A DNA stretch of 64,000 nucleotides, taken from positions 434,001 to 498,000 of the forward strand of contig CAXTHH010000002.1 of assembly GCA_964244065.1 (NCBI GenBank), written 5' to 3'. The position numbers and the translations under genes are program-made. Of the stretch, positions 8,452 to 17,680 are shown one piece after another. Every line of letters begins with the position of its first letter. Positions within the stretch are counted from its first letter, which is position 1. The notes below the pieces were generated by a model. The model was not told the DNA's origin. It made no database searches and was given only the letters and a program-made list of their open reading frames with translations. Origin of the DNA: JASLDZ01 sp964244065. GTDB lineage: Bacteria; Pseudomonadota; Alphaproteobacteria; Caulobacterales; Caulobacteraceae.

Positions 8452-10506
8452 ATGACTTACCGCGTTGGAGTGGATGTCGGCGGCACGTTCACCGACGTGT
8501 TCCTGATCGATGCGGCGGCCGGGCGCTCGTTCACCGCCAAGGTCCCCTCCACGCCGCACGATCCCTCGATCGCGGTCATCGACGGCATCGACAAGGCCTG
8601 CGTCTCCAACGGCGTGGACCCCGCCTCCATCACCCACGTGATGCACGGCACGACGGTGGCCACCAACGCGGTGCTGACCGGCAAGGGCGCGGTGGTCGGC
8701 CTGATCGTGACCGACGGCTACCGCGAGGTGCTTCATCTGGCGCGCGGGTTCGTGCCGGGCGCGCTGGCCGGCTGGATCAACTTCGTGAAGGGCCCGCCGA
8801 TGGCGGCGCTCGAACATACGATCGAGGTGTCCGAACGTATCGGCGCCGACGGCGCGGTCGTGCGCCCGCTCGACGAGGCGAAGCTGCGCACCGACCTGGC
8901 CCGGTTCCGCGGAACGGCGATCGACTCGATCACCGTCTGCCTCATCAACAGCTACGTGAACGCGGTGCACGAGCATCGCGTCGCCGAGATCATCGCCGAG
9001 GAGCTGCCCGGCGTCTCGATCTCGCCCTCCACCGACACCCTGCCCGAGATGCAGGAGTACGAGCGCGCGATCACCTCGGTCACCAACGCCTTCGTCAAGC
9101 CGATCGTCGGCCGCTACATCACCAACCTGCGCACGGCGCTGGAGGCGCGGTCGGGCGAGATCAGCCTGGCGATCCTCCGGTCTGACGGCGGCCTGGCGGC
9201 GGCCCGCTCGGCTGCCGACTACCCGGTGAACCTCCTCATGTCAGGCCCCGCCGGCGGGGTCGCCGGGGCGATCTGGATCGCCAAGCAGTCCGACCTTCCC
9301 AACATCATCACCTTCGACATGGGCGGCACCTCGACCGACGTCTGCCTCGTCCAGAACGGCGAGGCGCAGGTGCGGCGCGAGACGGTGGTGCACGACGTGA
9401 TCGTGCGCGCCTCCTCGGTGGACGTGCGCACCGTGGGCGCCGGGGGCGGCTCGATCGCCACGGTGCCCGAGCTGACCAAGGCGCTGCGCGTCGGGCCGCA
9501 GAGCGCCGGAGCGGTGCCCGGCCCCGCCGCCTACGACAAGGGCGGGGGGGAGCCGACGGTGACCGACGCCAACGTCGTGCTCGGCTACCTGCCGTCGGAC
9601 GCCCGCCTGGGCGGCGACATGACCATCCGGCGCGACCTCGCGGAGGCGGCGGTGGCGCGGATCGGAGCGGCGCTGGGCCTGTCGGTGGAGGCCGCGGCGG
9701 AGGGCATCGTCCGCATCGTCAACGAGAACATGTTCGGCGCCCTGCGCCTCGTCTCCGTCGAGCAGGGACACGACCCGCGCGACTTCGCCCTGATGGCCTT
9801 CGGGGGGGCGGGGCCGCTTCACGCCAACGCGCTGGGCCGGCTGCTGAAAGCGTGGCCCGTGGTCGTGCCGCGCGGCCCGGGCGTGCTGTGCGCCGCCGGC
9901 GACGCGACCACCCGGATGCGCGACGAGGCCGCGCGCACGCTGATCCGCAAGGTCGACGAGGTCGACCGAGCCGAGCTCGCGCCGCTGTTCGACGCCCTGA
10001 CGGACCGCGCCCGCGCCGCGCTGGACGCCGACGGGGTGCCGCGCGACGCGCAGGAGGTGATCTACCAGGTCGACCTGCGCTACGCCGGGCAGTCGGCCGA
10101 CATCACGGTCTCGCTGACGCCCGAGGAGTTCGCCGCCGACGGCGTCGCGGGCGCGGCGGCTCGGTTCGACGTGCTGCACGAGCAGATGTTCAACTTCAGC
10201 CTCGACAAGGCGCGGGAGGTCGTGAACCTGCGCGTCATCGTCCAGGGGCCCGGCGTCGACGTCGGCCGCATCGCGCTGGAGCAGGGCGACGGTGATCCCG
10301 CCCGCGCCGCGGTGCAGGCGACGCGCGTGTTCGTCGACGGGGCCTGGCACGCAGCCACCCTCTACGACCGCGCCCGGCTGCTGGCGGGCGACCTCGTCCG
10401 CGGGCCGGCCGTCGTGACCGAGAGCGACGCGACGACGCTGATCCTGCCCGGCAGCCACGCGAAGGTCGACGCCGTCGGCAACCTGCTCATCCGCGACGAC
10501 ACCTGA
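8452..10506 (+). CDS. hyuA: Hydantoinase/oxoprolinase family protein, A subunit
   Basis: The 684-residue protein is a HyuA-type ATP-binding subunit. It opens with YRVGVDVGGTFTDVFLID and has the central ITFDMGGTSTDVCLV phosphate-binding motif and GAGGGSIA. With HyuB it forms ATP-dependent enzymes that open cyclic amides such as N-methylhydantoin or 5-oxoproline, and relatives act on caprolactam or carboxylate acetone. The ATG at 8452 fits the N-terminus of the family. It is the first gene of a long plus-strand unit; hyuB follows after 11 bp. The next gene, an isochorismatase-like amidohydrolase, suggests ring opening followed by amide or carbamoyl hydrolysis. The true substrate is unknown. Confidence 0.93.
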   Translation: MTYRVGVDVGGTFTDVFLIDAAAGRSFTAKVPSTPHDPSIAVIDGIDKACVSNGVDPASITHVMHGTTVATNAVLTGKGAVVGLIVTDGYREVLHLARGFVPGALAGWINFVKGPPMAALEHTIEVSERIGADGAVVRPLDEAKLRTDLARFRGTAIDSITVCLINSYVNAVHEHRVAEIIAEELPGVSISPSTDTLPEMQEYERAITSVTNAFVKPIVGRYITNLRTALEARSGEISLAILRSDGGLAAARSAADYPVNLLMSGPAGGVAGAIWIAKQSDLPNIITFDMGGTSTDVCLVQNGEAQVRRETVVHDVIVRASSVDVRTVGAGGGSIATVPELTKALRVGPQSAGAVPGPAAYDKGGGEPTVTDANVVLGYLPSDARLGGDMTIRRDLAEAAVARIGAALGLSVEAAAEGIVRIVNENMFGALRLVSVEQGHDPRDFALMAFGGAGPLHANALGRLLKAWPVVVPRGPGVLCAAGDATTRMRDEAARTLIRKVDEVDRAELAPLFDALTDRARAALDADGVPRDAQEVIYQVDLRYAGQSADITVSLTPEEFAADGVAGAAARFDVLHEQMFNFSLDKAREVVNLRVIVQGPGVDVGRIALEQGDGDPARAAVQATRVFVDGAWHAATLYDRARLLAGDLVRGPAVVTESDATTLILPGSHAKVDAVGNLLIRDDT

Positions 10507-10517
10507 GGGATCGCGCC

Positions 10518-12437
10518 ATGGCGACCATCATCGAGACCAACACCACGCCCTGGCCGACCGTCGAGGTCGATCCCGTCACGCTCGACGTGATCGAGAACGC
10601 GCTGCAGAACGTGCGCGTGCAGATGGACGCGATCCTGTTCCGCACCGCCATCTCGACCATCATCCGCGAGCAGCGCGACGGCTTCCCCGTCATCACCAAC
10701 CGCGACGGCCTGATGCTGGCGGGCCAGTTCGGCTCGCCGGTGGACGGCTTCATCGGCAACTACGAGGGCGAGATCGAGGAGGGCGACGTCCTCGTCACCA
10801 ACGATCCCTACGCCTGCAACGGCGCGATCAGCCACCTGAACGACTGGCTGATCTGCACCCCCGTCTTCCACCAGGGGCGCCTGCTGGGCTGGACGGCCAT
10901 GTTCGGGCACATGAGCGACATCGCCGGCAAGACGCCCGCCTCCATGCCGGTGGACGCGACCGACATGTACCAGGAGGGGATCATCATCCCCCCGGTGAAG
11001 ATCGTCGCCAAGGGCGTGCTGCAGAAAGACCTGCTGCGCCTGGCCGTCCGCAACTCTCGCACGCCCGACCTCAACGAGGCCGACTTCTTCGCCATCATGT
11101 CCGCCTGCCGCACCGGAGCGGCGCGCTGCATCGAGATGGCCGAGCGCTTTGGCGCCGACGTGTTCACCTCGGCCACCGACCTGCTGCTGAAGCGCAACCG
11201 CGAGGCGATGCGCTCGCTGATCGTGCAGACCGCGCCCGAGGAGAAGGTGATCTTCGAGGACTGGATCTGCGACGACGCCATGGGCCACGGCCCCTACAAG
11301 ATCGGCTGCGAGATGTGGCGCGAGGGCGAGACGCTGATCTTCGACTTCGCCCGCACCGACCCGCAGTCGGCGGGCTGCGTCAACTTCCTGCTGAACGACC
11401 GCATGTTCAAGATGTTCTGCGGGCAGTTCATGGTCAACGTGTTCGATCCGCAGATCGTGCTGAACGATGGCTACATCGACCTCATCGACGTGCGCATCCC
11501 CAAGGGCTGCCTGCTGAACCCGGTCGCGCCGGCGGGGCTGAACGGGCGCACGCGCGCGCTGGGCAGGATCTTCGACATCATCAGCGGGCTGTTCGGCTCG
11601 GCCAACTCCGACTTCCTGATCGCCGCCGGGTTCAGCGACAGCCCGCACTTCATGTTCTCGGGCTTCGACGACCGCGACGAGTGGTTCCTGCTGTTCCAGA
11701 TCGGCTTCGGCGGCATCCCCGGCAAGCCGGGGGGCGACGGCCCTGACGGCCACTCCCTGTGGCCCAAGTTCCGCAACGTGCCCAACGAGTACATCGAGGC
11801 CTACAATCCGGTCCGCGTCGAGCGCTTCGAGTCGATCCCCGACACCGGCGGGGCGGGGCGCCACCGCGGCGGCAACGGCGTGCGCACCGTCTACAGCTTC
11901 GGGGTCGAGGGCCACATCTCGATCCACGACGACCGCTGGCTGACCTACCCCTGGGGCGTGAAGGGCGGCAAGCCCGGCACGCGCAGCCGCAAGACCCTGG
12001 TGCATGCGGACGGAAGCCGGCAGGCGCTGGCCTCCAAGTCGGACGGCACCCGCGTGGGCCCCGGCGACACGCTGATCTTCGAGACCTGGGGGGGCGGCGG
12101 CTGGGGCGACCCCCTGGAGCGCGATCTCGGCGCCGTCGCCTACGACGTCCGCTCGGGGCTGGTCTCGGTCGAGGGCGCGCGGCGCTACGGCGTCGTCACG
12201 GACGCGGCGGGCCGCGTCGACGAGGCGGCGACCACGGCGCTGCGCACGGCGATGGCGGCGGAGCGCGGGCCGGTCGGCTCGTTCGATTTCGGTCCGCCCA
12301 TTGCCGAGCTGAAGGCGAACGCCCTGGCGGAGACGGGCCTGCCGCCGCCCTCCGACCCGCCGGAAGCCCCGATCGCCCGCGCCTGGGCGCGGCGCCGGTC
12401 GCGTGCGCAGGCCGCGCTTCCCATGGCGGCGGAATAA
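10518..12437 (+). CDS. hyuB: Hydantoinase/oxoprolinase family protein, B subunit
   Basis: The 639-residue protein is a HyuB homologue. It has VDPVTLDVIENAL near the N-terminus and GFIGNYEGEIEEGDVLVTND, the hallmark region in which family members place metal-binding and active-site residues. It also shows GAGRHRGGNGVRTVY and GGGGWGDPLERD towards the C-terminus. The length is slightly above the ~520-600 typical of the family because of an Ala/Pro-rich tail. It is the obligate partner of the upstream hyuA product. The next start lies 1 bp beyond the stop, so translation is coupled. Confidence 0.93.
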   Translation: MATIIETNTTPWPTVEVDPVTLDVIENALQNVRVQMDAILFRTAISTIIREQRDGFPVITNRDGLMLAGQFGSPVDGFIGNYEGEIEEGDVLVTNDPYACNGAISHLNDWLICTPVFHQGRLLGWTAMFGHMSDIAGKTPASMPVDATDMYQEGIIIPPVKIVAKGVLQKDLLRLAVRNSRTPDLNEADFFAIMSACRTGAARCIEMAERFGADVFTSATDLLLKRNREAMRSLIVQTAPEEKVIFEDWICDDAMGHGPYKIGCEMWREGETLIFDFARTDPQSAGCVNFLLNDRMFKMFCGQFMVNVFDPQIVLNDGYIDLIDVRIPKGCLLNPVAPAGLNGRTRALGRIFDIISGLFGSANSDFLIAAGFSDSPHFMFSGFDDRDEWFLLFQIGFGGIPGKPGGDGPDGHSLWPKFRNVPNEYIEAYNPVRVERFESIPDTGGAGRHRGGNGVRTVYSFGVEGHISIHDDRWLTYPWGVKGGKPGTRSRKTLVHADGSRQALASKSDGTRVGPGDTLIFETWGGGGWGDPLERDLGAVAYDVRSGLVSVEGARRYGVVTDAAGRVDEAATTALRTAMAAERGPVGSFDFGPPIAELKANALAETGLPPPSDPPEAPIARAWARRRSRAQAALPMAAE

Positions 12438-12438
12438 G

Positions 12439-13068
12439 ATGGCCGACGCCTTCGCCCAGGCCGGCTATGGCGGGCGCGCCGTAGGCTTCGGGAGCTCGCC
12501 GGCGGTGCTGGTGGTCGACCTGCAGCGCGCCTTCACCGATTCCGCCTTTCCCATGGGCCGGTCGGCGCATGTGGATCGGGCGGTGGAGAACACGGCGGTC
12601 CTGCTGGCGCAGGCGCGCCGGATCGGCGTGCCGGTCGCGGCCTGCAACGTGGGATGGTCGAGCGAGCGCGACATGCCGCGCTGGAAGGCCGAGGGGGTCT
12701 ACCACGACATGTTCGTGGGCGACGCCGGGCTGGAGCTCGACCCGCGCATCGCCGATCCGCGCGACTTCCGCTTCATGAAGGCGGCGCCGTCGATGTTCTT
12801 CGGCACGCCGCTGACCACCTTCCTCACCCGCGCCGGGGTGGACACCGTGCTGGTGTGCGGCGCGACCACCAGCGGCTGCGTGCGCGCGACGATCGTCGAC
12901 GCCTTCTCGCACGGCTACCGCGTCATCGTGCCCGAGCCGTGCTGCGGGGACCAGCAGGAGGATGCGCACTTCGCCAACCTGGCGGACGTGGGGCGGCGCT
13001 ACGCCGACGTGGTGACGCTGGAGCAGGCGCTGGACGGGATCGGGGCCGGAGGCACCCTCGATGCCTGA
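12439..13068 (+). CDS. Isochorismatase-like cysteine hydrolase (N-carbamoylsarcosine/maleamate amidase type)
   Basis: The 209-residue protein has the isochorismatase-like fold with the full Asp-Lys-Cys triad: Asp27 (VLVVDLQ), Lys114 (FMKAAPS) and Cys147 (TSGCVRAT). Cys-containing members are amidohydrolases such as N-carbamoylsarcosine amidase (creatinine pathway) and maleamate amidase NicF (nicotinate pathway). Coming after hyuAB it fits the carbamoyl-hydrolysis step. Coming before an alpha/beta-fold protein it also resembles the NicF/NicD pairing. The ATG at 12439 begins 1 bp after the hyuB stop. The next gene starts inside its last codons. Confidence 0.92.
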   Translation: MADAFAQAGYGGRAVGFGSSPAVLVVDLQRAFTDSAFPMGRSAHVDRAVENTAVLLAQARRIGVPVAACNVGWSSERDMPRWKAEGVYHDMFVGDAGLELDPRIADPRDFRFMKAAPSMFFGTPLTTFLTRAGVDTVLVCGATTSGCVRATIVDAFSHGYRVIVPEPCCGDQQEDAHFANLADVGRRYADVVTLEQALDGIGAGGTLDA

Positions 13069-13867
13069 GGTCCTGCGCCCCGACGGCGCGCGCGTCCACT
13101 ACGAGGTGCACGGCGAGGGCGACCCCGTGCTTTGCGTCGGCGGCTGGGGCAGCTTCTGCCACGGCGAAACGCGCGCCCTGCCGTTCGGCCTGCTGGAGCG
13201 CCACCGGGTCGTCATCCTCGACTACCGCGGGATAGGGGCCTCGACCGACAACCTGGAGACGCCGCCGACGATCGGCATGTACGCCGACGACGCCCTGGCG
13301 ATCCTCGACGACGCCGGGATCGACCATCTGCACCTCCTGGGCATGGTCGGGATCGGCGCCTGCGTGGTGCAGGAGATGGCGCTGCGCCGCCCCTCGATCG
13401 CCCGCAGCCTCGTCAACACCGGCGCCTGGGCGCGCGTCGACCGGCTGCTCGCCGACCAGCTGGGCCTGTTCCTCGACGTCCACCGCGAGGGCGGCTTCCT
13501 GCTGTTCCAGCGGCTGGTCTGCGCGATGTCGTTCGAGCCGGACTACTACAGCGCGAACATCGAGCGCTTGCTGGGCTATCACGGGCCCTGGCACCACCTG
13601 AACGGCCGGGTGGAGGCCCACGCCCGCTTCATCGCGGCGAGCCTCGAGCACGACACGCTGGACCGGCTGGGCGCGGTGACCGCGCCGGCGCTGGTGCTGC
13701 ACGCGCCGCTCGACACGGTGACGGGACCGCGGCTCACGCAGCCGATCGAGCACGCCCTGCCCAACGCGCGCGGCGTGACGATCGAGGGCGCGGCGCATGT
13801 GCTGGCCGGCCGCAAGCTGCGCGAGGCGTTCGCGGCGCACCTGCACGACTTTTACGCCGACACATAG
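13061..13867 (+). CDS. Alpha/beta-hydrolase-fold protein lacking the nucleophile
   Basis: The 268-residue protein has the alpha/beta-hydrolase fold: a GGWGS oxyanion-hole strand, a DYRGIGASTD loop, Asp218 in HAPLDTVTG and His246 in EGAAHVLAG. The nucleophile elbow, normally G-x-S-x-G, reads G94-M-V96-G-I, with Val in place of Ser, Cys or Asp. The fold and two triad members are kept but classical hydrolysis should be impossible. It may be a binding or structural protein, an enzyme of different chemistry, or inactive. It overlaps the preceding gene by 8 bp. N-formylmaleamate deformylase NicD is one alpha/beta relative found beside isochorismatase-like amidases. Confidence 0.88.
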   Translation: MPEVLRPDGARVHYEVHGEGDPVLCVGGWGSFCHGETRALPFGLLERHRVVILDYRGIGASTDNLETPPTIGMYADDALAILDDAGIDHLHLLGMVGIGACVVQEMALRRPSIARSLVNTGAWARVDRLLADQLGLFLDVHREGGFLLFQRLVCAMSFEPDYYSANIERLLGYHGPWHHLNGRVEAHARFIAASLEHDTLDRLGAVTAPALVLHAPLDTVTGPRLTQPIEHALPNARGVTIEGAAHVLAGRKLREAFAAHLHDFYADT

Positions 13868-13920
13868 AAGCGGCGGGGGAGACAGAGGGCACTTCATCTG
13901 AACTTTGGGGGGGATAGGAC

Positions 13921-16476
13921 ATGAAGCGACTTCAACTTCTGAACGGCTGTGCGATCACTCTGGTGCTCTCCGCATTAAGTCCGCTCGCCGCCGCCGCGCA
14001 GCAGGCGTCCGCCCCCCCCGCCACGAGCGCGGGTCCGAACGAGCCGGGCTCCGTGGCCGAGGTGATCGTCACCGCGCGCGGCACGTCCGAGCGGCTGCGC
14101 GACGCGCCGGCCTCGATCACCGTGATCTCCGCGGACACCCTGCAGAGCACCGGGGCCCGGGTGGCCGCCGACTTCGTCCAGCTGACGCCCGGCGTGACCA
14201 TCGTGACTGGCAATGTCGAGGCGGCCGACACGCAGATCAACATCCGCGGCCTGAACGGCGCGCGCGACGCCGAAAGCAACGTGGCGCTGGTCGTGGACGG
14301 CATCCTCAAGACAAGCACGTCCTCGCTGAACCAGGACCAGGGATCGGTGCAGCAGATCGAGGTGCTGAAGGGGCCGCAGGGTGCGCTCTACGGGCGCAAC
14401 GCCGCGGCGGGCGCCATCGTCATCACCACCAAGCGCCCCGGCGACCGTCTCGAGGCGAGCGGCCGGGTCGGCGGCGGCAGCCAGTCGACCTTCAGCGCCG
14501 AGGGCCTGGTGAGCGGGCCGATCGGCGGCGGCCTGGGCTTCGTGGTCAACGGGGACTACCGCAAGACGGACGGCTTCTACCAGAACGTCTTCCTTCCCAG
14601 CGCGCTGAACACAGCGGTCTATCCGGGCAACAGCACCCGCCGGCGCAGCGTGGACGACGGGGAGCGCTGGAACCTCAACGGCCGCCTGATCTACGCACCC
14701 AGCGACCGCACCGAGATCGACGGCAAGATCCGCTACGGCGAGGTCCACAGCGCCGCCATCGCCTTCAACGCGATCTTCCAGCTGCCCACCCTGGCCAGCG
14801 CCACCGGGGTCGGTGCGTTCAACATCGATGCGAACGACCATAAGTTCCTGTTCACGTCGAACATCGATCCCGAAAACAACCAGAAGACCTTCGAGACGTC
14901 CGTGCGCGTGAAGCAGGCGCTGAGCGAGAACATCGATCTGGTGGCCTTCGGGGCCTACACCAACATCAAGAACAACTTCTACGCCGACGGAACGAGCGGC
15001 ACCTTCGGCTTCTTCAATGACGAGTCGACCTGCCGCCGGTCCTCGACCGCGCTGGCGGGCTACCCCGTGCAGGCGCCCTTCGGCATCGGTGGAGGCGCGT
15101 TCCTGAACCCCTATTCCCCGACGAGCTGCGACGGCACGCAGTACCAGCAACGCGACCAGGAGGACTACAGCTTCGAGGTCCGGCTGCAGGGCGCGACCGA
15201 CCGGCTGAAGTGGCAGCTCGGCGGCTATTACCTGCACATCGACCGCCGCACCTGCCTCAACCTGGGGCTGGACACCGGCCAGGGCGTGACGCCCCAGTGC
15301 TTCACCACCGACCCGCGCAACAGGACCGAGGCGCTGGCCGACGACCGTTTCAGCACCGACGTCTACGCCGCCTTCGGATCGGTGGACTACCGGGTGACGG
15401 ACGCCCTGAGGACGAGCGTGGCGCTGCGCTACGACATCGAGGATCGAGGCGTCGTCAACCAGGTGCCGGGCGGAAGGCAGACGCGCTGGGTCGGCAACGT
15501 ACTGACCAACAACCCCAACGGCACGGCGACGACGCCCGCCAACTACTACCTCAACCCCGGGCTCGATCCGGCCTACAATCCCAGCGGCGTGCTCGCCCCG
15601 CGTGACGCCAGCTTTAAGCAGCTCGAACCCAAGATCTCGGTCAGCTACAAGGTCTCTCCCGGACTGACACTGTATGGGAACTGGGGGATAGGCTTCAAGT
15701 CGGGCGGCTTCAACAACAGCGGCAGCCAGGCGATCGTCCAGAACTTCTTCAACGCCACCATCAACTCGGGGCTGTCCATCTTCGACCAGTACAAGAAGGA
15801 GACGTCGAGCGCGTGGGAGGCGGGCCTGAAGGGCGACCTCGGCGGCGGCCGCTTCAGCTACGAGCTGGCGGGCTACTACACCGACGTCGACGACATGCAA
15901 TTCTTCGAGTTCTTCGTCGGCCCGTTCGGCTTGCTGCGGGTCGTCTCCAACATCGACAAGGTGCGGCTCTATGGCGTGGAGGCCGCCGGCAACCTGCGCA
16001 TCGTGCGCGGCTGGACGGCCTTCGCGTCCGCGAACTACACGGACAGCAAGATCGAGAAGAACAGCGCCCGGCCCTATACGGTCGGCAACGAGTCTCCCTA
16101 TACGGCCAAGTTCACGGTGAACGCCGGCACTCAGGTCGAGGCGCCGATCAGGGACGGTCTCTCCGCCCTGTTCAGGGCGGACCTGCGCGTGACGGGGCCG
16201 ACCTACTTCCACACCGTTCAAAACAACAATGTGCCCAACATCTTCTCCGGCCTCGTGGGCCAGGGCAACTTCAGCAACTCGCGGCGTGACACCTACCTTA
16301 CAAGCAATCTCCGCGCCGGTCTGAAGGGTGGGAACTGGTCCCTGGTGGCCTACGCCAGCAACATCTTCAACAAAAGGTACCTGGCCGAGGTAATCCCTGC
16401 CCCTGAGTTCGGCGGCGGCTTCGTCACGCCCGGCGACCTGCGGTCGTACGGGGTGGAGGCCACCTTCAACTTCTGA
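13921..16476 (+). CDS. TonB-dependent outer-membrane receptor inside the catabolic operon
   Basis: The 851-residue receptor has a Sec signal peptide (cleavage after PLAAAAQQA), a TonB-box-like VAEVIVTARGTSERL, a plug with VLKGPQGALYGRNAAAGAIVI, and a 22-strand-type barrel ending in a terminal aromatic (FNF). It carries a large substrate over the outer membrane. It is unusual that it sits within a cytoplasmic enzyme operon, 53 bp after the alpha/beta-fold gene and 12 bp before a CoA-transferase. This links uptake to the same pathway. GGGGGGATAGG precedes the ATG. The substrate is presumably what the HyuAB/CoA-transferase enzymes degrade. Confidence 0.95.
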   Translation: MKRLQLLNGCAITLVLSALSPLAAAAQQASAPPATSAGPNEPGSVAEVIVTARGTSERLRDAPASITVISADTLQSTGARVAADFVQLTPGVTIVTGNVEAADTQINIRGLNGARDAESNVALVVDGILKTSTSSLNQDQGSVQQIEVLKGPQGALYGRNAAAGAIVITTKRPGDRLEASGRVGGGSQSTFSAEGLVSGPIGGGLGFVVNGDYRKTDGFYQNVFLPSALNTAVYPGNSTRRRSVDDGERWNLNGRLIYAPSDRTEIDGKIRYGEVHSAAIAFNAIFQLPTLASATGVGAFNIDANDHKFLFTSNIDPENNQKTFETSVRVKQALSENIDLVAFGAYTNIKNNFYADGTSGTFGFFNDESTCRRSSTALAGYPVQAPFGIGGGAFLNPYSPTSCDGTQYQQRDQEDYSFEVRLQGATDRLKWQLGGYYLHIDRRTCLNLGLDTGQGVTPQCFTTDPRNRTEALADDRFSTDVYAAFGSVDYRVTDALRTSVALRYDIEDRGVVNQVPGGRQTRWVGNVLTNNPNGTATTPANYYLNPGLDPAYNPSGVLAPRDASFKQLEPKISVSYKVSPGLTLYGNWGIGFKSGGFNNSGSQAIVQNFFNATINSGLSIFDQYKKETSSAWEAGLKGDLGGGRFSYELAGYYTDVDDMQFFEFFVGPFGLLRVVSNIDKVRLYGVEAAGNLRIVRGWTAFASANYTDSKIEKNSARPYTVGNESPYTAKFTVNAGTQVEAPIRDGLSALFRADLRVTGPTYFHTVQNNNVPNIFSGLVGQGNFSNSRRDTYLTSNLRAGLKGGNWSLVAYASNIFNKRYLAEVIPAPEFGGGFVTPGDLRSYGVEATFNF

Positions 16477-16488
16477 GAGGCGGCACGG

Positions 16489-17667
16489 GTGACAGGAGCA
16501 TTGACAGGAACGCGGCTGGTCGAGGCCGGGCAGCTGATCGCAGGGCCCTTCTGCGGCCAGCTGATGGGCGACCACGGCGCCGAGGTCATCAAGATCGAGG
16601 CGCCGGGGACGGGGGACCCGATGCGGGTATGGGGCCAGGGCAAGCCGCTCTGGTTCCCCGTGGTCGCGCGCAACAAGAAGTGCGTGACGCTCGACCTGCG
16701 CCGCCCCCGCGGCCAGGAGATCGCGCGCCGCCTGGTCGCGAAGGCGGACTTCTTCCTGGAGAACTTCCGTCCCGGTACGGTGGAGAAATGGGGCCTGGGG
16801 CCCGACCGGCTGAGCGCCGCCGACCGCCGGCTGATCATGATCCGCGTCTCCGGCTTCGGCCAGACCGGCCCCTACGCCGGGCAGGCGGGCTACGGCTCGA
16901 TCGGCGAGGCGATGGGCGGGATGCGCAACCTCGCCGGCGACCCCTCGACCCCGCCCAGCCGGGTCGGCCTGTCGATCGGCGACGCGCTCGCGGCCACCTT
17001 CGCGTGCCTGGGCGCGCTGATGGCGCTTCACCACCGGCACGCCACCGGGGAGGGCCAGGTGGTCGACTCGGCCATCTACGAGGCGGTGCTGGCGATGATG
17101 GAGTCGACCGTGCCCGAGTACACCGAGCTGGGCGTCACGCGCGAGCGGACCGGATCGGTGCTGCCGGGCGTCTCGCCGTCCAACGTCTATCCCTGCAGCG
17201 ACGGCGAGATGCTGATCGCGGCCAACCAGGACACCGTCTTCCGGCGCCTGGCCGAAGCCATGGGCCGGCCCGAGCTGGCGGACGATCCGCGCTACGCCAC
17301 CCACGTCGCCCGCGGCGAACGCCAGGCCGAGCTCGACGCCGTGATCGGCCTGTGGACGCGCGGCTTCACCGCCGCCCAGATCACGACGCTGATGAACGCC
17401 GCGGGCGTGCCCGCGGGGAAGATCTTCAAGGCGCCCGACATGCTGGAGGACCCCCACTTCGCCGCCCGCCAGGCGCTGGTGAAGGTGGCGCATCCGGAGT
17501 TCGCCAACCTGGTCATGCAGAACGTCTTCCCGCGCCTGTCCGCGACGCCGGGCGAGGTCCGCTGGCCCGGCCCCCCGCTCGGCGCGCACAACGAGGAGGT
17601 CTACGGCGGCCTGCTCGGCATGGGACGGGCCGAGATGTCCGAACTGCGCGACGACGGTCTGATCTGA
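16489..17667 (+). CDS. CoA-transferase family III (CaiB/BaiF), third copy
   Basis: The 392-residue protein is a complete type III CoA-transferase: LVEAGQLIAGPFCGQ, DHGAEVIKIEAPGTGDP, and catalytic Asp165 (LSIGDALAA). It starts at a GTG 12 bp after the receptor stop; a TTG at 16501 is an alternative. It heads the CoA-ester part of the operon together with an HMG-CoA-lyase homologue, a CitE-like lyase, a MaoC hydratase and an acyl-CoA dehydrogenase. In itaconate-degrading bacteria an itaconate CoA-transferase of this family stands beside a MaoC-type itaconyl-CoA hydratase and a CitE-type citramalyl-CoA lyase, so a related activation step is plausible but unproven. Confidence 0.93.
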   Translation: MTGALTGTRLVEAGQLIAGPFCGQLMGDHGAEVIKIEAPGTGDPMRVWGQGKPLWFPVVARNKKCVTLDLRRPRGQEIARRLVAKADFFLENFRPGTVEKWGLGPDRLSAADRRLIMIRVSGFGQTGPYAGQAGYGSIGEAMGGMRNLAGDPSTPPSRVGLSIGDALAATFACLGALMALHHRHATGEGQVVDSAIYEAVLAMMESTVPEYTELGVTRERTGSVLPGVSPSNVYPCSDGEMLIAANQDTVFRRLAEAMGRPELADDPRYATHVARGERQAELDAVIGLWTRGFTAAQITTLMNAAGVPAGKIFKAPDMLEDPHFAARQALVKVAHPEFANLVMQNVFPRLSATPGEVRWPGPPLGAHNEEVYGGLLGMGRAEMSELRDDGLI

Positions 17668-17680
17668 GGGGGGCGCGGCC

